From Burkholderiales bacterium (GTDB taxonomy: Bacteria > Pseudomonadota > Gammaproteobacteria > Burkholderiales > Burkholderiaceae_C): a DNA stretch of 61,344 bases. The stretch lies in the NCBI GenBank assembly GCA_018969975.1, contig JAGWXI010000005.1, positions 1 to 61,344 of the forward strand. The letters are read 5' to 3'. The notes beneath the pieces are model-generated. The model searched no databases, was not told the origin of the DNA, and saw nothing but the letters and a program-made list of their open reading frames with translations. Positions 27,110 through 35,522 of the stretch are shown here, piece after piece (the stretch's first letter is position 1; every line of letters starts with the position of its first letter). The position numbers and the translations under genes were made by a program.

Positions 27110-27928
27110 ATGATGCACAACACCAGCAGCCAATTGCAATCCCGTTTGGAAGGTGATACGCCCAATTTGCGCTTGTTTTCATTGCTAGAGGTAATTGCAC
27201 AAAGGGATTCCCCATTTACTCTGCAGAACGTGGTGCAAGAAACCGGGCTACCTAAGCCGACGGTCTACCGCATGCTCCAGCAACTTGAGAGTGCTGGCAT
27301 CTTGCAGCGCGAGGGAAATGGCCGGCACTATGGTACCGGTCGTCGCCTGATGCGTTTGGCTGAAATGGTCTTACTCAACAACACTGTCCACGGCGCAAGG
27401 CGTGCGGTGTTGCGTCAATTGGTCGACGAAGTCGGGGAGAGTTGCAACCTCACTGCTTTTTCGGGCAGTGATGTTCTTTATTTAGATCGGGTTGAGACCG
27501 CTGCTCCGTTGCGCTTTTACCTGCATCCGGGATCACGTGTGCCGGCGCATTGTTCGGCTACGGGAAAGTTGTTTTTGAGCCAAATGACACCGACTCAGCG
27601 GCGTCGCCTATTGGCAACGGCATCTCTTGAAAAATTCACCCACAACACCCTGACCCAAACCGAAGACTTGGAGAGGGAGTTCGAGGTGGTGCGCAGTCAA
27701 GGCTATGCCTTTGACAATGAGGAATTCTTGCCTGGCCTGATGTGTCTAGGCGTGCTGGTTCCATCGGCTCAGGGACTCTCAAATATGGGGCTGGCGTTGC
27801 AGGCACCAGTTATGCGCATGAACCCGGAGCGTGCCATGTTGGTACTACCCAAACTACGCCAGGCAGCCGAGGCGATAGCGCGCATCAACGACGAGTGTCC
27901 TGCCGATACGGAAGAGGAGATATGTTGA
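27110..27928 (+). CDS. IclR-family transcriptional regulator (divergent from xsc)
   Basis: A 272-residue IclR protein with a winged HTH in the first 80 residues (VVQETGLPKPTVYRMLQQLES). The effector domain carries typical landmarks (LDRVETAAPLRFYLHPGSRVPAHCSATGK and a late DNEEFLPGL). It is similar in layout and wording to the second IclR protein at 34687-35457. It faces xsc and overlaps the CobS-like gene by 7 bases, so it probably controls xsc, its own operon, or both. Two ATGs in tandem begin the frame (27110, 27113). The effector may be a C2-sulfonate, which is inference. Confidence 0.88.
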   Translation: MMHNTSSQLQSRLEGDTPNLRLFSLLEVIAQRDSPFTLQNVVQETGLPKPTVYRMLQQLESAGILQREGNGRHYGTGRRLMRLAEMVLLNNTVHGARRAVLRQLVDEVGESCNLTAFSGSDVLYLDRVETAAPLRFYLHPGSRVPAHCSATGKLFLSQMTPTQRRRLLATASLEKFTHNTLTQTEDLEREFEVVRSQGYAFDNEEFLPGLMCLGVLVPSAQGLSNMGLALQAPVMRMNPERAMLVLPKLRQAAEAIARINDECPADTEEEIC

Positions 27929-28890
27929 ATCAAACCGACCTCATGCTCAGCGCCCGCGAGCTCTTTGGCATAGATAGCGACCTGATGGTGCCGGCTTTTA
28001 GCGAACGCGATGAACACGTGCCCGATAAGGACACTGCTTACCGCTTCAACCACGATGTCACCCTGGCTATATTGGCAGGTTTTATGAAAGACCGGCGCGT
28101 TCTCTTGCAAGGGTTGCATGGAACTGGCAAATCGACCCACATTGAGCAAGTTGCCGCCCGACTGAATTGGCCCTGTGTGCGCGTTAATTTAGACGGCCAC
28201 ATCAGCCGGCTTGATTTGGTGGGGAGGGACGCAGTGGTTATTCGCGACGGCCAACAGGTGACTGAATTTAAAGAAGGAATCGTGCCTTGGGCTTTGCAGC
28301 GACCGATGGCTCTGATCTTCGACGAATACGATGCAGGTCGCCCCGATGTGATGTTTGTCATCCAACGACTGCTAGAACAAGGTGGCAAGCTCACCCTGCT
28401 GGATCAGAATCGAGTGCTTAACCCGCATCCGAACTTCCGCTTGTTCGCGACCTCCAACACGGTAGGGCTTGGTAATCTCAACGGGCTCTACCATGGTGCG
28501 CAACGCCTCAACCATGCCCAGATCGACCGTTGGAACATCGTCGCTACGCTTAACTACTTGCCGCGTGAGGAAGAAATCGCCATCATCGTGGCGCGCGTGC
28601 CTTCGTTCGCTGGCCAAGCGCATCAAGAACTACTCGGGTCTATGCGTGCCATGGCTGAACTCACGCGCAAGGGCTTTGCAGCTGGTGACCTCTCCACCCT
28701 GATGTCGCCGCGCACGCTGATCACCTGGGCTGAGAATATCGAGATCTTCCGCGACCCAGCGACAGCCCTGCGCTTGTCATTTGTCAATAAATGCGACGAC
28801 GCAGAGCTTCCTGTGGTGGCCGAATACTTCCAACGCTGCTTCGGCCACGAACTCGACGAGTCCCATCAGGTGGATAACAAGGGCGTGTAG
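27922..28890 (+). CDS. CobS-like AAA+ (MoxR-type) ATPase
   Basis: The 322-residue AAA+ protein is most like CobS of cobaltochelatase. The N-terminal peptide (LFGIDSDLMVPAFSERDEHVPDKD) is followed by Walker A GLHGTGKST (64-72), Walker B LIFDEYD (D134, E135) and an arginine-finger region. I start at the ATG at 27922, with GAGGAG before it; the frame is open upstream only through the IclR gene. CobS works with CobT and CobN to insert cobalt, but no cobN or other cobalamin gene is present. The pair may instead act like NorQ/NorD or CbbQ/CbbO, remodelling a particular enzyme. A client from the sulfonate pathway is an inference from context. Confidence 0.85.
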   Translation: MLNQTDLMLSARELFGIDSDLMVPAFSERDEHVPDKDTAYRFNHDVTLAILAGFMKDRRVLLQGLHGTGKSTHIEQVAARLNWPCVRVNLDGHISRLDLVGRDAVVIRDGQQVTEFKEGIVPWALQRPMALIFDEYDAGRPDVMFVIQRLLEQGGKLTLLDQNRVLNPHPNFRLFATSNTVGLGNLNGLYHGAQRLNHAQIDRWNIVATLNYLPREEEIAIIVARVPSFAGQAHQELLGSMRAMAELTRKGFAAGDLSTLMSPRTLITWAENIEIFRDPATALRLSFVNKCDDAELPVVAEYFQRCFGHELDESHQVDNKGV

Positions 28891-28908
28891 GGCTCTAGGT
28901 CACACCCG

Positions 28909-30645
28909 ATGTCCACGCACAACAACGTCCAGCGCCAAGTGCGCCATCAGCAGCGGGTAGAACAATTGTGTGCAGCCGCCATCCGGGCTCTCAGCGGTGA
29001 GACCGACCTGCATTTTCGTGGACAGCGGCTGTACCGCGGTCGTAAGGTGTTGCCCCTTTTTGCGCCTCACCTTCACCCCGACAGCGACAAGGATGACTTC
29101 ACCACCTTTCGCGGTGCCGCTGACGGACTAGCGCTGCGGCTATCTTTGTCGGATGCGGCGTTGCACCGCCAGAAGGCACCGGATGAACCCGTTGCTTACC
29201 TCATTTTTGATTTGCTAGAACAAATTCGAGTCGAGTCGCTAGCCGATCCAGCCATGCCTGGCGTCGCCCGTAACCTGGAGTACAGCTTTAAACAGTGGTC
29301 GCTGGCCTTTCTCAACGCCCAACTGGCTGACAGCGAAACCGGCATCTTGCTCTACACCGTGGTTCAAATGTGCCGCTCGCGCGTTCTTGCCAAGCCGGTT
29401 CCCGACGCCATCGAGGATTTCCTCGAAAGCACGCGTGCTGGAATAGGGCCGCTTATTGGCGCCAGTCTTGCCCAATTGCGCCGCTGTCGCCATGCGCAAA
29501 GTAGCTACGCAATGCATGCATGGGTGCTAGCACGGCAGGTGGCTGACATGCTGTCAGCGGCTGAAACGGATGAAATCTCCTCTCGGGCGCAGGGTGAAGA
29601 TAGCGAAGATATTGAGCGCGCAGCATTTAGCTTGGTAATGCAGGTTGGGAAGGAAGTACCTGAGCGAGTGTCCAGTATTTCCTCTGGCCGAAGTCTCGTA
29701 TTAGAGGAAGCCGCCGACGTTTACCAAGTTTTTACGCATGCCTACGACCGCGAGGTCCATGCACGCGATCTGGTTCGCGCTTCAGAGCTTGATGACTATC
29801 GGCAGCGGTTAGACCAAGCCGTCGCGGCGCAAGGTATCAACTTGCCGCGACTTGCGCGTGCGCTCAAGGCCCTGTTGGCGCAGCCCACCTTCGATGGCTG
29901 GGAAATCGCACAAGAAGAGGGCCTCATTGATGGCCGTCGCCTCACCCAACTTATCGCTTCGCCCACTGAAAGACGATTGTTTAAACGGCAACAGCAACAA
30001 GCGCAGGCTGATTGCGTGGTCAGCCTGTTAGTTGATTGCTCGGGATCGATGCGCGAGCATGTGCAGGCAGTGTCCGTGTTGGTTGACGTTTTGACACGTG
30101 CGCTTGAGATGGCTGGCGTTGTCAGCGAGGTTTTGGGGTTTACCACCGGGGCTTGGAGCGGAGGACGCGCGCAACGCGACTGGCAGCGCGCTGGACGACC
30201 CGCTCATCCTGGTCGTCTCAACGAGCTATGCCATATCGTGTTCAAGGACGCCAAGACATCATGGCGCCAGGGTCGATCAGGAATTAGCGCGATGCTCAAG
30301 GCAGATCTGTTTCGCGAGAGCGTCGATGGCGAGGCCTTAGAGTGGGCTTGCGAACGGTTAGCAAATCGTGAGGAGGCGCGCAAGCTATTGATCGTGGTCT
30401 CTGACGGTTGCCCCATGGATGGTGCGACGCAGTTGGCTAATGACGCCTTCTATCTAGACAACCATCTACAGCAGGTAGTGCTACAGCACGAACAGCGCGG
30501 TGAAGTGCTCATCTTCGCGTTGGGCGTGGGTATGGACTTGAGCCCTTACTACAGCCGCTGCCACGCGCTCGACCTTGCCAGTGCACCGCTCAATGCTTCG
30601 CTTCATGAAATAGTAGCTCTACTGGGGCGGCGAGTTTGGCGATGA
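28909..30645 (+). CDS. CobT-like VWA-domain protein
   Basis: The 578-residue partner of the CobS-like ATPase begins 18 bases after its stop. The N-terminal half resembles CobT (LHFRGQRLYRGRKVLPLFAPHL ...) and includes a short acidic stretch (GEDSEDIER), much smaller than the acidic linker of classical CobT. The C-terminal half is a VWA domain with the MIDAS motif DCSGS starting at D376 and ending near LALGVGMDLSPYYSRCHAL-type sequence. AAA plus VWA pairs are enzyme-activating chaperones or metal chelatase parts. Absence of cobN and location among sulfonate genes make a classical cobalt-chelatase role unlikely here. Confidence 0.83.
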   Translation: MSTHNNVQRQVRHQQRVEQLCAAAIRALSGETDLHFRGQRLYRGRKVLPLFAPHLHPDSDKDDFTTFRGAADGLALRLSLSDAALHRQKAPDEPVAYLIFDLLEQIRVESLADPAMPGVARNLEYSFKQWSLAFLNAQLADSETGILLYTVVQMCRSRVLAKPVPDAIEDFLESTRAGIGPLIGASLAQLRRCRHAQSSYAMHAWVLARQVADMLSAAETDEISSRAQGEDSEDIERAAFSLVMQVGKEVPERVSSISSGRSLVLEEAADVYQVFTHAYDREVHARDLVRASELDDYRQRLDQAVAAQGINLPRLARALKALLAQPTFDGWEIAQEEGLIDGRRLTQLIASPTERRLFKRQQQQAQADCVVSLLVDCSGSMREHVQAVSVLVDVLTRALEMAGVVSEVLGFTTGAWSGGRAQRDWQRAGRPAHPGRLNELCHIVFKDAKTSWRQGRSGISAMLKADLFRESVDGEALEWACERLANREEARKLLIVVSDGCPMDGATQLANDAFYLDNHLQQVVLQHEQRGEVLIFALGVGMDLSPYYSRCHALDLASAPLNASLHEIVALLGRRVWR

Positions 30646-30676
30646 CCGTCTCAGCCATCCATGCAAGAATGAATTC

Positions 30677-30745
30677 ATGAACCCCATGAAGTACGAAGGC
30701 TATAACGCTCGTCTTGAGTACGACGAGAAGGATATTCAACCTTGA
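30677..30745 (+). pseudogene. N-terminal remnant of a HicB-family antitoxin gene
   Basis: A 22-codon frame reads MNPMKYEGYNARLEYDEKD followed by IQP and TGA. The first part matches the start of HicB antitoxins, which typically begin M-K-Y-K/E-G-Y-x-A-R-x-E-Y-D-E-E-D. The rest of the gene (another 90 or so residues) and any hicA are gone. The break falls just before the leader of the Bug receptor gene. It looks like debris from a toxin-antitoxin locus lost or cut by recombination. Confidence 0.68.
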
Positions 30746-30785
30746 GGCCATCGCTACGTTCTATAACAACCTACCGGAGATTTGC

Positions 30786-31781
30786 ATGACTATAAGCTTC
30801 ACTTCATTGCTTCAACGTGTTTTGGTCGCGGCGCTGCTAAGCGGTGTGTTATCGGTTCAACTGGCCTCGGCGCAAGCCCCAGAGGCCTACCCTGTCAAGC
30901 CAATTCGCTTTCTTGTACCTTATCCGCCTGGTGGTGGCACCGATGTGATCGCGCGTATTGTTCAAGAGCGTTTCCAGTCAGCTTTGGGGCAACCTATCAT
31001 CATTGAAAACAAGGGCGGTGCTGGCGGCTCGGTTGGCACCGAAGTGGTATCGCGTGCTGCGCCAGACGGTTACACCGTGCTCTTTACCCTGAGCTCGCAC
31101 ACTATCAATCCAGCGATCTTTACCAAGCTCTCTTTTGACACGGTTAGGGATTTCGCACCCGTTGGTATGGTGGCTTCGCTGCCGCAAATTTTGGTAACCC
31201 ATCCGCAGTTTCCTGCCAATACAGTGGCCGAGTTGGTGGCTTTAGCAAAGGCTAAGCCGGGCACGCTGTCCTTTGCTTCCGTTGGAAACGGTTCGCCAGG
31301 GCACCTTGCAGGGGAACTTTTTAAGCTACGCACTGGCACGCAAATGACCCACATACCCTACCGCGGTGGCGGTCCCGCCGTGACCGATGTAATCGGTGGT
31401 CAGGTGCCCCTGCTGTGGGTCTCCATCCCAGCCGCAGCGCAGTTTGTCAAGACAGGCAAGCTCAAAGCCTTGGCTGTCTCCACGCTCAAACGTAGCGCTG
31501 CTTTTCCTGATGTGCCCACGATGCAGGAGGCTGGCGTGACAGATTTCGAAGTCGATTCTTGGTACGCCATGTTCGTGCCAACAAAGACTCCTAAACCCAT
31601 CATCGATAAGCTTAATAGGGCGCTCAACACCGTCTTGGCTGAACCAGGTGTGCGCGATCAGCTGCTGGCCCAGGGAAGTGAAAGTGTGGGAGGAACACCT
31701 GAAGCTCTTGGCAAAACAGTTTTAGCCGAGTTGCCCAAATGGTCCAAGTTGGCAAAGGACGCCAACATCAAGGGAGATTGA
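30786..31781 (+). CDS. Bug/TctC-family tripartite tricarboxylate-type binding protein
   Basis: A 331-residue periplasmic receptor: signal peptide (LLQRVLVAALLSGVLSVQLASAQ) and the Bug opening YPVKPIRFLVPYPPGGGTD, then HIPYRGGGPAVTDVIGGQVP. GGAG precedes the ATG at 30786; a longer in-frame start at 30714 would remove the signal peptide from the N terminus. Bug proteins bind small carboxylates. No tctA or tctB membrane gene is nearby, so it is an orphan receptor. It lies one base before sauS, so a role in sulfoacetate capture or sensing is likely but unproven. Confidence 0.88.
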   Translation: MTISFTSLLQRVLVAALLSGVLSVQLASAQAPEAYPVKPIRFLVPYPPGGGTDVIARIVQERFQSALGQPIIIENKGGAGGSVGTEVVSRAAPDGYTVLFTLSSHTINPAIFTKLSFDTVRDFAPVGMVASLPQILVTHPQFPANTVAELVALAKAKPGTLSFASVGNGSPGHLAGELFKLRTGTQMTHIPYRGGGPAVTDVIGGQVPLLWVSIPAAAQFVKTGKLKALAVSTLKRSAAFPDVPTMQEAGVTDFEVDSWYAMFVPTKTPKPIIDKLNRALNTVLAEPGVRDQLLAQGSESVGGTPEALGKTVLAELPKWSKLAKDANIKGD

Positions 31782-31782
31782 A

Positions 31783-33198
31783 ATGACCGCTGAGCAAGAC
31801 GAGGTTTCAATCCTCGTGGGCCAATTGGTGACAAGAGCGCGTGCAGCTCAGCGTATGGCTGAGGGTTACGACCAAGCGCGTGTCGACGAACTCGTGGCTG
31901 CAGCAGGTTGGGCCATTCTTGAGCCCGGTCGCAACGAAGCACTGGCTAAGTTCGCAGTGACCGATACTGGAATCGGTAATGTGGCAGATAAGGTGCGCAA
32001 GAACCACCGCAAAACGCTCGGCCTATTGCGCGACTTGCAAGGTGCAAGATCGGTGGGGGTGATTGCGCAAGATTTGGCCAAGGGACTGATAGAGATCGCT
32101 CGCCCTGTTGGGGTAGTCTGCGCCGTCACGCCGTCGACCAATCCGGCGGCAACGCCGGCCAACAAAATTATCAATGCGATCAAGGGGCGCAACGCGGTTA
32201 TCGTTGCACCGTCTCCCAAAGGTTGGGACACAAGCCAACGCCTCATAGGTTTTATTCATGACCAGTTCGAGCGCATTGGTGCACCCCGCGATCTGGTTCA
32301 ACTCTTGCCTTCGCCCGTGAGCAAAGCCGCGACGCTGGAGTTGATGCGCCAATGCGATTTGGTGGTGGCTACTGGCTCACAAGCCAATGTGCGTGCTGCC
32401 TACACCAGTGGCACACCAGCATTTGGGGTGGGTGCCGGCAATGTCGCAGCCATCGTTGATGAGACTGCTGATATCGAGCAAGCTGCGCAACGCATCCTGC
32501 GTTCTAAGACATTTGACAATGCCACCAGTTGCTCTTCAGAAAACAGTCTGGTGCTGATCGACGCTGTTCGGGAGCCCACCATAGCTGCCTTGCTTAAACT
32601 CGGCGCGGTCATGCTCAGCCCACGGGAGAAGGCGCAACTGCAGGCGCTGATGTGGCCCGATGGAAAGCTTTCATCTGATGTCATTGGCCAATCAGCTCAA
32701 GTGGTAGCGCAACGCGCAGGGTTAGCCGAAATTGCTGCTCGCGCTCCAACCATGTTGTTAGTTCAAGAAGATGGTTTTGGATCGCAACACCCGTTTTCGG
32801 GAGAGAAGCTCTGCCCGGTGCTAACGATTTACAGCGCAAAGGATTTTTCTCAAGCAATGCAGATCGTTGAACGAATCTACGCCTACCAGGGCGCTGGCCA
32901 TTCGGTTGGACTGCACAGTGCGCGGCCCGAGCGCGCCTTGGAACTGGGCTTGAAGCTGCCCGTCTCGCGCGTGATCGTTGACCAAGCCCACTGCATAGCC
33001 ACTGGCGGCAGTTTTGACAACGGTTTGCCGTTCTCGTTGTCTATGGGGTGTGGAACTTGGGGCAAGAATAATTTTTCCGACAATATGAACTATCGGCACT
33101 ATCTAAACATCACACGCATTTCGCGTCCGATCCCGGAACGCATGCCAAACGAGCATGAGATTTTCGGCGCCTATTTCGAAAAGTACGGCCAGGCATGA
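31783..33198 (+). CDS. sauS: Sulfoacetaldehyde dehydrogenase (acylating) SauS
   Basis: The 471-residue CoA-acylating aldehyde dehydrogenase belongs to the EutE/AdhE type: VVCAVTPSTNPAATPANKII, GVGAGNVAAIVD and the catalytic cysteine C250 in NATSCSSENS. In Cupriavidus necator SauS reduces sulfoacetyl-CoA to sulfoacetaldehyde with NAD(P)H. The gene overlaps an AMP-forming CoA ligase gene by four bases and is followed by an IclR gene, the sauS-sauT-sauR combination. By sequence alone acetaldehyde or propionaldehyde dehydrogenase would be possible. Closeness to xsc supports the sulfoacetaldehyde role. Confidence 0.85.
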   Translation: MTAEQDEVSILVGQLVTRARAAQRMAEGYDQARVDELVAAAGWAILEPGRNEALAKFAVTDTGIGNVADKVRKNHRKTLGLLRDLQGARSVGVIAQDLAKGLIEIARPVGVVCAVTPSTNPAATPANKIINAIKGRNAVIVAPSPKGWDTSQRLIGFIHDQFERIGAPRDLVQLLPSPVSKAATLELMRQCDLVVATGSQANVRAAYTSGTPAFGVGAGNVAAIVDETADIEQAAQRILRSKTFDNATSCSSENSLVLIDAVREPTIAALLKLGAVMLSPREKAQLQALMWPDGKLSSDVIGQSAQVVAQRAGLAEIAARAPTMLLVQEDGFGSQHPFSGEKLCPVLTIYSAKDFSQAMQIVERIYAYQGAGHSVGLHSARPERALELGLKLPVSRVIVDQAHCIATGGSFDNGLPFSLSMGCGTWGKNNFSDNMNYRHYLNITRISRPIPERMPNEHEIFGAYFEKYGQA

Positions 33199-34685
33199 GT
33201 CATACCGTTCGCGATCTGATTGAGGATCAGGCCTTGGCCCAACCGCAAGCAATTTACGCTACAGACGGCGAGGGTGTCGCTTTAATGGCATATGCCGATC
33301 TCGCGGTTGCTTGCCGCCGTGTCGCAGCGCAACTGCAGTCGCTGGGTTCGCAACCAGGTGACACAGTGTCGCTGGTCATGCCCAACGGTTTGCAGACTCT
33401 GCGCTTGCTGTTGGGCGCGATGCACGGCGGATGGTGTGTCAATCCCATCAACCTTCTGTCCAGTGTTGAGCAGATGCGCTATGTGGTAGAGCACTCCGAT
33501 TGCAAAGTAGTGGTGGCTAGCCATGAGTGGGAACAGCCGATGCGCGAATTATTGGTAGGCATCGAACGCAAGATCTCCCTTTGGATTTGCTCGCCCGATG
33601 GCGATGAACTGACTGCGCTCGAGGCGCACACTGCGTCGCCCGAACCCAGGACACTAGCGCTTCTGATGTACACCTCCGGTACCACTGGGCGCCCCAAGGG
33701 AGTGATGCTGACGCAGGCCAACCTCGTAGCCAACGCGAAGGCTATCAGTGCTGAGCATGCGTTTAGTCCGAATGACCGCGTGCTGGCTGTACTGCCGCTC
33801 TACCACATCAATGCCTTTGCTGTGACCATGCTTGCACCGTTAGCGCACGGCGGCAGTCTGGCGATGCCGCCTAAGTTTTCTGCCGCGCGCTTCTGGGAGC
33901 AAGCTATTGGATGCGCTTGCACTTGGATCAATGTGGTGCCAACCATGATTTCTTACTTGCTAGAAGGGGAGTCACCCACGCGCGAGAGCATGGCGCGCAT
34001 TCGCTTTTGCCGCTCGGCTTCGGCCGCGCTGCCGCCTGAGCACTTGCGCGCCTTTGAGAACAAGTTTGGCATCGGTATTGTTGAGACCATGGGTCTGACT
34101 GAAACTGTGGCGCCTTCTTTCTCCAACCCCATGGAGACGGCTCAACGCAAGCTAGGGTCAGTTGGTCGTGCCTCTGGTTGCGAGGCACGTGTGATCGACG
34201 CCGACTTGCAATCAGTGCCTGATGGCCAGACTGGCGAGTTAGCGATTTGCGGACCCAACGTCATGCACGGCTATTACAAGAACGAGGAAGCTACCCGTGC
34301 CGCTTTCACACCTGATGGCTGGCTGCGTACGGGTGATCTTGGTTTTCGAGATAGCGACGGATTTTTCTTTGTTACCGGACGCATTAAGGAACTGATCATC
34401 AAGGGAGGTGAGAATATTGCGCCACGCGAGATTGACGAGGCTTTGTTACAGCACCCGTGCGTGCTCGACGCAGCGGCAGTAGGTATTGCCGACCGCCACT
34501 ATGGGCAGGAGATCATGGCCTGCATCGTGCTGCGTCCCGGCAATGAGCCCGACGAAGCCGCGCTGCGCGATTTCTGCCTTCTCCGATTGGGGCGCTACAA
34601 GACACCCAAAGTGTTTCGCTTCGTCGACGAATTACCGCGTGGACCCTCGGGCAAGGTGCAGCGGCTTAAATTATTAGATAGCTGA
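33195..34685 (+). CDS. sauT: Sulfoacetate-CoA ligase SauT
   Basis: A 496-residue acyl-CoA synthetase of the AMP-forming superfamily, with YTSGTTGRPKG (159-169), GLTETVAPS, WLRTGDLGFRDSDGFF, GGENIAPREIDE and the C-terminal catalytic lysine in GPSGKVQRLKLL. SauT activates sulfoacetate with ATP and CoA to sulfoacetyl-CoA for SauS. The ATG overlaps the sauS stop (ATGA). The sauU major-facilitator transporter of Cupriavidus is not here; the Bug receptor or the TRAP system may stand in for it. The ligase fold is certain and substrate assignment rests on context. Confidence 0.84.
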   Translation: MSHTVRDLIEDQALAQPQAIYATDGEGVALMAYADLAVACRRVAAQLQSLGSQPGDTVSLVMPNGLQTLRLLLGAMHGGWCVNPINLLSSVEQMRYVVEHSDCKVVVASHEWEQPMRELLVGIERKISLWICSPDGDELTALEAHTASPEPRTLALLMYTSGTTGRPKGVMLTQANLVANAKAISAEHAFSPNDRVLAVLPLYHINAFAVTMLAPLAHGGSLAMPPKFSAARFWEQAIGCACTWINVVPTMISYLLEGESPTRESMARIRFCRSASAALPPEHLRAFENKFGIGIVETMGLTETVAPSFSNPMETAQRKLGSVGRASGCEARVIDADLQSVPDGQTGELAICGPNVMHGYYKNEEATRAAFTPDGWLRTGDLGFRDSDGFFFVTGRIKELIIKGGENIAPREIDEALLQHPCVLDAAAVGIADRHYGQEIMACIVLRPGNEPDEAALRDFCLLRLGRYKTPKVFRFVDELPRGPSGKVQRLKLLDS

Positions 34686-34686
34686 C

Positions 34687-35457
34687 TCATAACAAAGAGC
34701 GCATTCTTTTTGCTGCGGCGCGCAGCGCCGGTAGCCTTGCCATTGCCTGCTCTTGAGACATGCGTGAGCGTGGAGCATGTACCGCCAGTGCCGCACGTAC
34801 CAAGCCCTGTTTGTCACTAACCGGTACCGCCACCGCAATCAGACCTGTGATGAATTCCTCACGATCCACCGAGAAGCCTTGGTTGGAGATTGCATCGCAT
34901 TCCTCTCGCAAAGCGTCCACCGTGGTCAGTGTGCTGTCGGTCATGCGCGTCAGTCGGATGTGCGCAAGTAATTGCTCGCGCTGAGTCTGTGGCATCAGCG
35001 CCAGAAACAGCTTACCGCTCGCGGTGCAGTGCAGTGGCACATGTTCGCCTATGGCAAGCGTCAATCGCCAAGGCCAAGGCGCCTCGACCCGATCTAAATA
35101 GAGTACCGATGCGCCGTCTAGTGTGGTCAGGTTGCAGGTTTCGCCTACCTGATTCACCAGTTCGGTCAGGACTTCGTGACGCAGACCGCGCACGGTGTCG
35201 TGGTTCAGGGTATTGAAAGCGAGTTGACGCAGAGCTGGACCGACCACGAATGCACCTTCTTCGATATCGCGGCTTATGAAGCCACCGGCCATTAATTTGG
35301 CGCACAAGCGATGTGCTGTTGCCTTGGGTAAATCAAGTTGGGCGGCCAGCTCGGCCAGTGTTAGCGCGCGTCCGGTTGCACTCAGGTGCGCGAGTAGGCG
35401 CAGGCTTCGCTCTGACGAGGATCCTGTCGTCGCTGTGGTTTGAAAGGATTGGGTCAT
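34687..35457 (-). CDS. sauR: IclR-family regulator SauR
   Basis: A 256-residue IclR protein starting at the ATG at 35457 (MTQSFQTTATTGSSSERSLR). It has a winged HTH (LAAQLDLPKATAHRLCAKLMA) and the IclR effector domain (LDRVEAPWPWRLTLAIGEHVPLHCTASGK). An in-frame extension upstream would overlap iseJ and is not used. Convergent with sauT (one-base gap) and divergent from iseJ, it is suited to regulate both sulfoacetate and isethionate genes. Cupriavidus sauRSTU also has an IclR-type SauR. A 15-bp palindrome just upstream is its likely operator. Confidence 0.82.
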   Translation of the reverse strand: MTQSFQTTATTGSSSERSLRLLAHLSATGRALTLAELAAQLDLPKATAHRLCAKLMAGGFISRDIEEGAFVVGPALRQLAFNTLNHDTVRGLRHEVLTELVNQVGETCNLTTLDGASVLYLDRVEAPWPWRLTLAIGEHVPLHCTASGKLFLALMPQTQREQLLAHIRLTRMTDSTLTTVDALREECDAISNQGFSVDREEFITGLIAVAVPVSDKQGLVRAALAVHAPRSRMSQEQAMARLPALRAAAKRMRSLL

Positions 35458-35476
35458 ACGGGAAACCTCTAATAAC

Positions 35477-35491
35477 GGAACGTTGCGTTCC
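35477..35491. promoter_or_regulatory. 15-bp palindrome in the sauR-iseJ intergenic region
   Basis: GGAACG-TTG-CGTTCC has two exact six-base arms around a three-base spacer, midway between the divergent starts of sauR (35457) and iseJ (35523). IclR-family proteins commonly bind pseudopalindromes of about 15 bases with GGAA/TTCC-like arms. This is the best candidate SauR site in the window. Confidence 0.62.
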
Positions 35492-35522
35492 ATAAATTTT
35501 AAAACTAAACTGGCCTTACACC

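Noticed and set aside
27922-30645. Cobalamin cobaltochelatase subunits
   Set aside because: No cobN or other B12 synthesis gene is present and the CobT acidic linker is very short, so the names CobS and CobT were used only as family labels.
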